From JBBRGG01 sp038240875 (GTDB lineage: Bacteria; Planctomycetota; Phycisphaerae; Phycisphaerales; UBA1924), in assembly GCA_038240875.1 (NCBI GenBank), contig JBBRGG010000045.1:1-17295 (forward strand): a stretch of DNA of 17,295 nucleotides, written 5' to 3'. The position numbers and the translations under genes were made by a program. Position 1 is the stretch's first letter, and each line of letters opens with the position of its first letter. Below are positions 1 through 6,995 of this stretch, in pieces. Under the pieces are notes generated by a model. It did not search any database, was not told where the DNA came from, and saw only the letters and a program-made list of their open reading frames with translations.

Positions 1-629
1 CTGCGGCGAGCACCGCTGAAGAATCAGGAAAGTCGGCACGTAAGGGGATCACGGTTGTGACCCCGAAACCTGCTCGCAAAGCAGTGCCAAAGCCGCCCAC
101 ACCAAGCTTGGTGCCGATAGGACTTGGGAGGCTGATGGATCCAGCAAACCCGCCACGTAGGCCACTGATCCCTTCAGGGCCTAAGGCGGCTTCGGGTCGT
201 CCACTTGGTGCGCAAGGTGCGGCTGAACCCCCGCCGCCACTAGCCAAGGGCAAGACTCCCTTTAACAAGAAGGAACTCGACCGGTATCGTGCGTTGCTTC
301 TTGCGAAGCGGGCCGAACTGGTAGGCGATGTGCGCACAATGGAAAAGCAGGCATTGAACGCCGACAGCGGCTCGTCGAGTACCACGCCTCAGCACATGGC
401 TGAGCAAGGGTCCGAGACGTACGAGCAATCTCTTTCGCTTGATCTTGCGGCTGCGGATCGCAAGTTGATCCGTGAGATCGACGAAGCGTTGAACCGCATT
501 GACGAAGGCACGTACGGCATCTGCGAAATACTTGGCAAGCCGATCAAGCCTGAACGCTTGGAAGAGTTGCCTTGGGCTCGCTATTCGATCGAAGCACAGC
601 GCGAACGCGAACGCTTCAAGACGCGATGA
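1..629 (+). CDS. DksA/TraR-family regulator, zinc-finger-degenerate, 5'-truncated by window edge
   Basis: The reading frame is open from base 3, so the gene probably starts left of the window; the first start codon inside is GTG at 57, and residues below count from it. Residues 1-66 are rich in Pro, Ala and Lys and look disordered. Residues 67-150 form the charged coiled-coil hairpin of DksA-like proteins, which in the family enters the RNA polymerase secondary channel and adjusts transcription, often with ppGpp. The C-terminal finger keeps the family pattern (GICEILGKPI, RLEELPWARY), but only Cys156 of the four zinc ligands remains; the other positions are Leu159, Ser177 and Ala180. The acidic DxxDxA tip of E. 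coli DksA is not visible. It is therefore probably a zinc-free DksA-like protein. Family assignment is firm; start and target genes are unknown. Confidence 0.85.
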   Translation, partial: AASTAEESGKSARKGITVVTPKPARKAVPKPPTPSLVPIGLGRLMDPANPPRRPLIPSGPKAASGRPLGAQGAAEPPPPLAKGKTPFNKKELDRYRALLLAKRAELVGDVRTMEKQALNADSGSSSTTPQHMAEQGSETYEQSLSLDLAAADRKLIREIDEALNRIDEGTYGICEILGKPIKPERLEELPWARYSIEAQRERERFKTR

Positions 630-969
630 TGTCAAGACTTAGAGTGGCTAGGTTGTTTATTTGCTTGTAGACGCTAAGGCTGATTGGCTCATAGTTAGAG
701 AACATTACTTACTTTCAGGTGATTCTCATTAAACAGAGTACTGCAAGCGTACCCGTTGCATTTTGAGCGAGTTCATCGGTGTAGTTGTGCCATAAACATG
801 TCAAGCACGGCACTTTGACCTGCAACACATTGAAGCTCTAAAAGCCTAAATTGTTACTGGTGTGATCACGAGAAGCTTGAACAGACTGCCAGATACAATC
901 TTGAGCTGGAGCGCAAAAAACAGATTGGATCCTAACGCTGGATTACCTTCGTTTGTAAGGAGTTATGAT

Positions 970-1014
970 ATGTGCTTATCTTACTATTTCACATATTATT
1001 GTTTCCGCCGATGA
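970..1014 (+). CDS. Possible 14-residue aromatic-rich micro-ORF
   Basis: ATG at 970 follows AAGGAG (957-962) with 7 bases between, one of the best ribosome-binding sites in the window. The product would be MCLSYYFTYYCFRR, with four Tyr and three Phe in 14 residues, ending at TGA. Such composition recalls leader peptides of attenuators for aromatic amino acids, but no biosynthetic gene follows on this strand and no classic terminator/antiterminator pair is evident. AT-rich DNA gives Tyr and Phe codons by chance, so this is a weak call. Confidence 0.2.
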   Translation: MCLSYYFTYYCFRR

Positions 1015-1214
1015 AAATATGTTTACTGCTGTCGCTGCTGATCAATCGTTCCAAAGATATTTCATGGTCGCGGTCATTCCCTCACCCGCAACGCCCGTTA
1101 CATTAGAGTTCATGTTCGCCCTCTCCCGTCGTGCGAGTGCGGGACAGTAATCACGGTGAGTTGTCACAATCGTTCGCTAAATCCTCATTGCCTGCTGCTT
1201 CTGCCTAGGGTGGT

Positions 1215-1263
1215 CCGGCGGTCCCCGCCGGTTGCTTCGCCTTCTTCTCGGCTGCTTCGCAGC
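1215..1263. repeat. GC-rich double hairpin, possible dispersed palindromic element
   Basis: CCGGCGG (1215-1221) and CCGCCGG (1225-1231) form a perfect 7-bp stem with a 3-base loop. GCTGC (1251-1255) and GCAGC (1259-1263) form a second small stem. The patch is much more GC-rich than the surrounding DNA and no T-run follows on either strand, so it does not look like an intrinsic terminator. It may be a copy of a REP-like repeat, but no second copy lies in the window. Confidence 0.35.
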
Positions 1264-1534
1264 GAAAGCCAGAGGCCTCGTCTTTAACTTGTACCTTTCT
1301 ATTCTCAGCCTAATGCGCTGATCGTGCGAAACTGGGGTTGGTGAGGGGCAAGTCTTTGAGCCACCTCAGGTTTGCTGCAACAAAATGAATTTTGATTCTG
1401 AAGAAGTCGAACTGTCTTTGATTGTTAGAAAGGTATTCTCGTTTAGAGTCTATAACAGAATAAAGAAGTAGAGGGAGTAGACACAAGCCGGAAGCCTATG
1501 CCACGAGAAGAAATATTCATTTGGTGAGGAAGCG

Positions 1535-1963
1535 TTATTGGATCCAGCCTAAAAGTCCGAGAGCAAGCCCCGTGAGGACGAGTGCCGAGATGGAGACGTA
1601 CATCCAGTCGCGTACACGCGCGAAGAGAATTAATGAAACACAGACGCGGACGATTGGCGTTGCGATCAACATGAAGAGCCCAAGTTGCACGATTGCAAGG
1701 CCGTCGCCGGCTAAGAGCCCATCACGTATTTCAAGTAGCGTGCGGTAGGGCGCGTCGGCAGTTTTAAATGTGGTAAAGGCAGTGAACACGCGAAGCCCTT
1801 GTATGCCTTGCGGTTGATGCACGAACGCGAGCACAAGTCCGATGAGGATGGTCGTGCCTGCGACTGCCATCATGCTGGTGAGAAGTTTCGCGAGGATAAC
1901 TTCCATCGCGTGATCGCGACGAAGGTTGTGTGGAGTTGGAGTGCGTGCTTTGGCAGCGTTCAA
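1535..1963 (-). CDS. DUF1634 family membrane protein
   Basis: A small hydrophobic protein with three likely membrane helices (TTILIGLVLAF; the AIVQLGLFMLIATPIVRV region; the WMYVSISALVLTGLALGLL region), matching DUF1634. This family is commonly encoded beside TauE/SafE exporters, as here; its function is not established, and an accessory role in the exporter is an inference. The start is uncertain. I chose TTG at 1963 (142 residues) because GGAG lies 9 bases upstream and the codon overlaps the TGA stop of the upstream tauE-like gene, an arrangement suited to translational coupling. ATG at 1906 would give 123 residues but lacks a ribosome-binding site. A start at 2032 would overlap the exporter gene by 73 bases and is unlikely. 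Confidence 0.75.
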   Translation of the reverse strand: MNAAKARTPTPHNLRRDHAMEVILAKLLTSMMAVAGTTILIGLVLAFVHQPQGIQGLRVFTAFTTFKTADAPYRTLLEIRDGLLAGDGLAIVQLGLFMLIATPIVRVCVSLILFARVRDWMYVSISALVLTGLALGLLGWIQ

Positions 1964-2787
1964 GTGAAGGTTCTCCGCACGAGTTCGATCCCGCTGACAA
2001 CAACAACACACGCGAAGATTCGGCGAAGCCAATAAGTATTGACACGTGGCAGGATTCGTGCGCCGACAAGGGCGCCGATGAGTGCGCCGAATGCTACTGG
2101 GCCTGCGATTTGGGGCTCGATCTGGCCACGATGAAGATAGACCACGCTGCTGGCGGCGGCGGTGACACCGATCATGAAGTTGCTGGTAGTGGTGCTTACC
2201 TTGAAGGGCAGCCGCATGAGCCGATCCATGGCGAAGACCTTGACGATGCCGCTGCCGATGCCGACCATCGCGCTGAGCACACCCGCGCCGCCCATGAGGA
2301 GTAAACCGCCTGGCACGTTGTGCACGCTGTATGGCGTGTCGCCCTTGGATGTCGGATAGGAACTGTTGAGCTTAAGGCGAGTGGCGAGCGGGTCAGGAAT
2401 AAGATCAATTGGTCGCGAGGCCGGGGGCCTGAGCGTTGCGTATGCACTATAAAAGAGCGCGCACACAAAGAGCACGATGATGGCGTCGGTGTTGACATGG
2501 GCCGCGATCAAAGCGCCAACTATTGCACCCGCGACAGTTGCGACTTCAAGAAGAATGCCCAGCCGCACGTTAGTGAAACCATCGCGGACATACGCCGCGG
2601 CGCTGCCACTGCTTGTCGCGATCACAGCGACAAGTGACGCGCCGATGGCGTAGCGCACGTCGACTCCGAAACCGATGATGAGTACGGGCATGATGACGAC
2701 GCCGCCGCCAAGGCCTGTGAGCGCACCCAGACATCCCGCCGCGATCGACACAAGCATGAGAATCAGCATGGCAAGGTGTGTGTCCAT
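1960..2787 (-). CDS. TauE/SafE family anion exporter/permease
   Basis: An inner-membrane protein of about 275 residues, the usual size for TauE/SafE proteins, which are linked to transport of sulfite, sulfonates or related anions. It shows the two related halves of the family: an N-terminal GALTGLGGGVVIMPVL segment and a second VLSAMVGIGSGIVKV segment followed by STTTSNFMIG. About eight hydrophobic helices are visible. The frame extends upstream to 2871, but ATG at 2787 places the first helix right at the N-terminus as in homologues, and the extra 28 residues look non-conserved. No Shine-Dalgarno sequence precedes ATG 2787. The gene lies immediately upstream of DUF1634 and overlaps it by 4 bases, so they are probably one operon. 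The substrate cannot be read from sequence. Confidence 0.88.
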   Translation of the reverse strand: MDTHLAMLILMLVSIAAGCLGALTGLGGGVVIMPVLIIGFGVDVRYAIGASLVAVIATSSGSAAAYVRDGFTNVRLGILLEVATVAGAIVGALIAAHVNTDAIIVLFVCALFYSAYATLRPPASRPIDLIPDPLATRLKLNSSYPTSKGDTPYSVHNVPGGLLLMGGAGVLSAMVGIGSGIVKVFAMDRLMRLPFKVSTTTSNFMIGVTAAASSVVYLHRGQIEPQIAGPVAFGALIGALVGARILPRVNTYWLRRIFACVVVVSGIELVRRTFT

Positions 2788-2869
2788 TATTGGAGGATAC
2801 GCGGAGGTGAAGTTGGTGTAGAGAGCGGAGCTTTTTGTATACATGACGGCGTGCATGAAGACGCGTGTC

Positions 2870-2904
2870 AAAAGAAAGACCCCCGAGCGTAAGCCCGGAG
2901 GTCT
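2870..2904 (-). terminator. Intrinsic terminator after the dockerin-type gene
   Basis: Read on the minus strand, AGACCTCCGGGC and GCTCGGGGGTCT form a 12-bp stem with two G.T wobbles around a TTAC loop (2877-2904), followed by TTCTTTT (2876-2870). It sits 78 bases past the stop of the secreted protein gene at 2982 and upstream of the TauE/SafE gene, so it should separate the two transcription units. Confidence 0.85.
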
Positions 2905-2981
2905 AGAAGGATCAAAAGAACTATTTCAACACAAGAGAACTATCGCAATTGCGGTAGTCAAATAAGTTGATCAAGTACTAA

Positions 2982-5084
2982 TTAGCAACCGCCCGCTTCG
3001 AAGACGGTGAAGAAGGACGCGATATCGTCGCCGGTGATGCCACCATCGACGTTGGTGTCGGCGCATCCAGTGCCAGCTTCAAAATCGGCGAAGAAGGCTG
3101 CGATATCGTCACCGGTCACGCCGCCGTCCTGGTTGTAGTCAGCGGGGCATGCAGGGCAAGCCGAGCAAGCGGTAACCGTGACGGAGCCAAACTGATTACC
3201 AGCGATGTTGGCGAAGTTGATAGCGCGAGTCGAGCCGAGGTTGCCTTGTTGGGCAGTGAGGCCGACGATCTGGTTAGAGGTGAAGGTGCCGTCAGGAGAG
3301 GTGATGAAGGCGACGATCTTGATGGGAGAGGTGCCGTCCCAACCGATTTCGTCGAGGTCGATTTCGATCTCGAAGCCGGTGGTGACGTTGACTGCGTCGG
3401 AGACGGTGCCGTTATCGCCTTGGACACCGCCGACGTTGCTGTTGTCCACGTCGAAGCGGATGAGGCCTGGGGTACCTACTGGCTGGATAGGGAAGGGAGC
3501 GCCACCGACGGCCTGGGTGAAGAAGCTGTTGTAAACGGCACGAGGTGCGAAGGATGTGTACTTGTCGGAGCTGTCAGCGGCGGTTGGGAAGATGTCGGGA
3601 TCGCCAGCAGCGATGGTGGGATCGCAGGTGTTGGCGCCGGAGAAGGTGACGGGGCTATACGCGGGCAGAGAGAAGAGGCCGCCGTCGAACGCGCCGTAAT
3701 CGATAACGGTGCCGTTGTTGGTTGGGCCGTTGGCGCGAAGGACGCAAGCGTCCATGTTGAGGGTCGCGGGCTCCTTGTAAACCTTCATCAGCATGAAGTA
3801 ATCGGCGAAGAAGCCAGCGTCGAAAGTGAGGCCAGCATCGGTGCCACCGGGGCCCATGTTGCGGAGAGCGTTAAAGCTGAAGCCGAGGTTGTCGGAGCGA
3901 AGAGTGTTCTGGCCTTCGGTCGCGCCGTCGGCGTCGATGAAGAACATCACCTTGTTGCCGCCGTTTGAGCATGGGCTACCGGTCTGGCTTTCGAGGTTGC
4001 CGGTGAGCATGACGTAGAGCTTGTTGGTGCAATCATCTGCGTAGGCATAAAGGGCGTTGAGTTCGGAGCCGTTGGCGACTTCGACCGTGCCGCTGGGAGC
4101 GGGGCAGAGTGCGCCGACGCCCGCGATGTTGGAGTGGTTGATGTCGGCCTGCATGTTGATGCTGTTGCCGCCACAGGTGATGTTGATGCCGTTGCCTGGA
4201 ACGTCACAGAAGAGGAAGTCGCCGTTGCCTAGATCAGTATCGGAGACGCGCATTCGGACGTAGTTCGGGTAGAATTCGCCGTTGCCGCCGCCATTGCCTG
4301 AGCCCCATGAGATGTTGTAATCAGGAGCGAAACCAGCATCGAAGGTAAGGCCAGCGAGGTTGTTGTTGCCGTTGAAGTCAACGCTGGGGTTGTCGTTGCG
4401 AAGAACGTTTTGACCTTGGCCAGCGATGGAGTCAAAGAAGAATTCTACTTGCGTGAAGTCTTGGCTTTGGTTACCGGTGACCATGACGTAGAGGCGGTCG
4501 CCGCTGACGACTGCGTAAAGGCCATTGAGCTCGGAGCCGTTGGAGATCGCCGTAGCACCGTTGGTGCTGTTGCCGAAGCCGGTGCGGGCAGTTTGGAGGG
4601 CGAGAGGAGCGCCGTAGGAAGAGTCGCGCGTGCCGTCGATCGTCGGCGCAGTCGCGACGGTGGCGGCGGTGAAGAAGATGTGCTGGGTGCCAGCGGAGTT
4701 ATTGAGGTTGACATTTGCGGGTGGATTGCCGAAGTTGGGCGTGCCGTTGGGAAGCCCGGGAAGGAACTGGTTGGAGATGAAGTTGTGGCCGCCACCGCTG
4801 AAGAAGACGCACATGCCGATCTGACCGTTGGTGGCGAGACCGATGGCGGAGAGGGGGATGGAGAATTCCATGCCAGTGTTCACAGCGGCGGGATCACCAC
4901 CGAGGCCGGAACCATCGCAGGGCGCGCTAGCAGAAGCGTTGCCAAAGCCCGTGGTGACAGGGTTGACCCAGAGAGCGTCGCCGTAGACGGCGTCCTTAGA
5001 GCCGTCGATAGTGGGCTGAGCGAATGCGTGGCCAGCACAAGCGACGATAAGCGAAGCAGCCCCGAACTTAATACACGTGCGCAT
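2982..5084 (-). CDS. Secreted dockerin-type repeat protein of Phycisphaerae type
   Basis: About 700 residues. The start is ATG at 5084, preceded by GGAGG (5093-5097) with an 8-base spacer; it begins a signal peptide (MRTCIKFGAASLIVACAGHA) with likely cleavage after AFA at residue 22. The body contains two TIDG-(R/S)-D-x-x-YG module starts (near residues 25 and 148) and two copies of a unit running from NGSELN-(G/A)-LYA through LYVM-x-TGN to LTFDAGF-x-x-DY (about 182-256 and 338-429). The C-terminus has a CPACPADYN linker, then two EF-hand-like dockerin repeats, DYNQDGGVTGDD and DTNVDGGITGDD, each followed by an FFxxFEAG helix, and ends in Gly-Cys. In Phycisphaerales such tails are recurrent on secreted proteins; attachment to the cell surface or a sorting role is an inference. 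The modules resemble beta-sandwich CBM9/DOMON-like domains, but no enzyme motif is visible. It has its own terminator. Confidence 0.85.
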   Translation of the reverse strand: MRTCIKFGAASLIVACAGHAFAQPTIDGSKDAVYGDALWVNPVTTGFGNASASAPCDGSGLGGDPAAVNTGMEFSIPLSAIGLATNGQIGMCVFFSGGGHNFISNQFLPGLPNGTPNFGNPPANVNLNNSAGTQHIFFTAATVATAPTIDGTRDSSYGAPLALQTARTGFGNSTNGATAISNGSELNGLYAVVSGDRLYVMVTGNQSQDFTQVEFFFDSIAGQGQNVLRNDNPSVDFNGNNNLAGLTFDAGFAPDYNISWGSGNGGGNGEFYPNYVRMRVSDTDLGNGDFLFCDVPGNGINITCGGNSINMQADINHSNIAGVGALCPAPSGTVEVANGSELNALYAYADDCTNKLYVMLTGNLESQTGSPCSNGGNKVMFFIDADGATEGQNTLRSDNLGFSFNALRNMGPGGTDAGLTFDAGFFADYFMLMKVYKEPATLNMDACVLRANGPTNNGTVIDYGAFDGGLFSLPAYSPVTFSGANTCDPTIAAGDPDIFPTAADSSDKYTSFAPRAVYNSFFTQAVGGAPFPIQPVGTPGLIRFDVDNSNVGGVQGDNGTVSDAVNVTTGFEIEIDLDEIGWDGTSPIKIVAFITSPDGTFTSNQIVGLTAQQGNLGSTRAINFANIAGNQFGSVTVTACSACPACPADYNQDGGVTGDDIAAFFADFEAGTGCADTNVDGGITGDDIASFFTVFEAGGC

Positions 5085-5719
5085 CTTCAGATCCTCCACG
5101 GGGCAGGTCAAAATGGACCCACACCCGAAAATTCAAACACCGCTATGCCACACACAATCCGCCTTCTCGGCCTGTCCGAGAGGTCGGAGCGAACGCAGCG
5201 ATAGCGGAACTCTCAACGAAGCAAATCTATCACATAATGATGAAACTTCGAGGGATATTTACGAGTAAATAGCAAAATCTTCTTTGACGTACTCTCTAAG
5301 CCAGTGCTTACCCTAGTACTTTGGTTGATGGTTGGTCCGAGTCAGGAATTCGAACAAAGTATTCGTACTAGCTGCTGAGATTACGCCAATGTGAGCAAAC
5401 GCTAACTAATGCTATTCTGGTCTGTGAGCACCTTCCAAGTGATTCCATCGGCTCAGTAATTTCTGAAATACTAGAGAACTCTTGACTGAGCCAGCGAAAG
5501 CACCTGCCATACTTTGGCAAAGCGCGTGGATACCGGCTTGGCATCTTCGCAAGAAACAATCGCGTTCGAGTGGGTCAGGATTGTCAGTACGCAAAATCTT
5601 GAACAAGAATTCCTTGTAGAGTGCCAATCCAATCTTGACGAAGCCGGTCACTTTTCGTTAGCGTATAGGAATACAAGGGAAGGCATGCCGCCGACCCAGC
5701 ACATACTGGAGCAGATTCA
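5085..5719. other. Divergent intergenic region (dockerin gene / prepilin gene)
   Basis: This stretch of about 635 bases must hold the promoters of two divergent genes. I see a small hairpin with TCTCGG (5165-5170) and CCGAGA (5176-5181) on either side of a 5-base loop, and a wider inverted repeat with TACTTTG (5317-5323) and CAAAGTA (5355-5361). No convincing -35/-10 pair and no RNA gene could be recognised. Short ORFs on both strands here have no recognisable protein features and overlap one another. Confidence 0.5.
5093..5097 (-). promoter_or_regulatory. Strong ribosome-binding site fixing the dockerin-gene start
   Basis: GGAGG on the minus strand lies 8 bases before ATG 5084. It favours that codon over the ATG nine codons further upstream at 5111, which would place charged residues before the signal peptide. 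Confidence 0.75.
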
Positions 5720-6634
5720 ATGCTTAGCCAACGGCGGTGTCGCGCCTTCACCTTGATCGAACTTCTCGTTGTCATTGCCATCATCGCGTTGTTAATCGGG
5801 ATCCTTCTCCCGGCCCTTGGTAAAGCGAGGCGAGCCGCAGGCGAGGGGAAGAATCTCGCGAATTTGAAGTCGATGGGCTTGGCGATGACGCTATACGCGA
5901 ACGACTCAAAGTCGTGGCTGCCGGTGATGCCGATTCCTGTTGCGAATCAATCGCGCACGTTCCTCAACGGCCAATGGAACCATGGCGGGGCTGCGGGACT
6001 TTTCAGTTTATTTCAGGTCGGTGACGGCGTGGACTCTGGCTATCGCGGCGGGGCCTTCGTCACGGAAGATAACGCGGCATATGTCAACGGCAATCGCGTT
6101 CCACTCATGCGGAGCTATCTCGACGCCTTTGGCGTGCTCGTGAATCCGCTTGACAAGGAAGACAGATTTTATGGCAATCCGCATGGGCCTCAGCCAGCGT
6201 CGGGGTACGCTGCGGCGAGAGTGAAAGCTCCCAAAGCGCCAGGCGGTGAAAGAGACATCATCTCCTACAACCTTTCGTACCTCTACGTCGCAGGCTTCAA
6301 AACCGACGAACCCGAACTCATCGGGCCCGCGCCATTCTGGGGCGACGAGACCAACGGACCTGACGTTTCCACGTACGCGTGGTACGGCGGCGGCGGCGGC
6401 GGTGCGAGCAACGCGACTGAAGCGGGTGTATTACCCGGGAATTACTCGAAGCGCGACAACCTCGGTGCTGAGGGTGGTGCGTTTGTGTTCACCGACGGGC
6501 ACGCCAAATTTATCCTGTCTCGTACGCCCGACTCAATCCAGAACCGCTTCTTCTCGACAGATACAAACACGTATCCAACCAGCGTGAACGCGCTGCGTGC
6601 GACGCGGTCCAACTTCCTGCAGACTGTTGATTGA
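5720..6634 (+). CDS. Prepilin-like (type II secretion pseudopilin-type) protein with C-terminal DG motif
   Basis: 304 residues. ATG at 5720 follows GGAG with an 8-base spacer. The N-terminus carries the type IV prepilin leader: a short basic segment RRCRA, then FTLIELLVVIAIIALLIGIL with Glu at +5 from the expected cleavage between Ala9 and Phe10. Prepilin peptidase would cut and methylate here, and the hydrophobic helix then anchors the protein or packs it into a pilus-like fibre. The remainder is a long soluble domain ending near GAFVFTDGHAKFI, the DG-type motif of the very abundant planctomycete pseudopilin-like family. Six consecutive Gly codons come from a GGC run at 6386-6403. Its exact role is unknown; many paralogues occur per genome and few are pilins. 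It is followed on the same strand, 361 bases on, by the sugar-importer genes, but a functional link is not shown. Confidence 0.88.
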   Translation: MLSQRRCRAFTLIELLVVIAIIALLIGILLPALGKARRAAGEGKNLANLKSMGLAMTLYANDSKSWLPVMPIPVANQSRTFLNGQWNHGGAAGLFSLFQVGDGVDSGYRGGAFVTEDNAAYVNGNRVPLMRSYLDAFGVLVNPLDKEDRFYGNPHGPQPASGYAAARVKAPKAPGGERDIISYNLSYLYVAGFKTDEPELIGPAPFWGDETNGPDVSTYAWYGGGGGGASNATEAGVLPGNYSKRDNLGAEGGAFVFTDGHAKFILSRTPDSIQNRFFSTDTNTYPTSVNALRATRSNFLQTVD

Positions 6635-6995
6635 TCACTGGTTCGCAATCACTTTCAATTGGATTGCACCCGCTTTTTCTGCGTGAGATCGCACGAGTAT
6701 TTTTGAATATCAATTCCCACTTGCACTCGTCGGATCATTGAGAGCACGCAGTGCTCGCTTGCCTGTTTAAAAGGCCGGGCGCTGTCGGTGCCTTTGCTCC
6801 TTGGCATGCTCTCGAGCACTATTGTTTGATTCGATAATTGGTTGAGCTTTGCTTGGGCTGACTTTATGGAATGCGATGGATGCACTCGCGCGGCTGCGTA
6901 TCGAGTTTGATCCTGATAAGATCTTGTCGTTAAAGCGGTTTTGAGTTTGGGGATTGAAATTCGATACAGTTCAGTAATCGCCAAGTTCTTGGCAC
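6635..6995. other. Intergenic region before the ABC importer
   Basis: 361 bases, presumably containing the importer promoter. GCAATC (6645-6650) and GATTGC (6662-6667) could form a weak stem followed by CTTTTTCT a few bases later, a possible but poor terminator for the prepilin-like gene. A minus-strand 109-codon ORF starting from TTG (6655-6984) fills most of the gap but has no recognisable features. No clear promoter could be assigned. Confidence 0.45.

Larger units (their letters stand above)
630..1534. other. Long AT-rich intergenic region
   Basis: About 900 bases separate the convergent DksA-like and DUF1634 genes. Base composition is visibly more AT-rich than in the flanking genes. I find no tRNA-like fold, no recognisable protein and no clear terminator with a T-run. 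A 61-codon ORF at 965-1150 has no recognisable motif. Two items stand out and are listed separately: a 14-codon ORF behind a good ribosome-binding site, and a GC-rich patch with two hairpins near 1210-1270. Confidence 0.6.

Noticed and set aside
965..1150. 61-codon plus-strand ORF in the long gap
   Set aside because: Its start is only 2 bases from the AAGGAG site, too close; the product shows no family features. The ATG at 970 in another frame fits the site better.
3246..5204. Plus-strand ORFs of 240 and 264 codons opposite the dockerin-type gene
   Set aside because: Both lie inside a gene with signal peptide, repeats and dockerin domains on the other strand; their Val/Glu/Gly/Ala-rich products are typical shadow translations.
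6386..6403. GGC trinucleotide run in the prepilin-like gene
   Set aside because: Six Gly codons in frame; a small simple repeat whose unit changes keep the frame, so not a phase-variation switch.
6930..6943. LacI-family operator-like sequence TTAAAGCGGTTTTG upstream of the importer
   Set aside because: It matches the AANCGNT core, but the arms are not truly symmetrical and no LacI-type regulator gene is in the window; too degenerate to call.
6655..6984. 109-codon minus-strand ORF between the prepilin and permease genes
   Set aside because: It begins with TTG, has no ribosome-binding site and no recognisable motif; it overlaps where the importer promoter should be.
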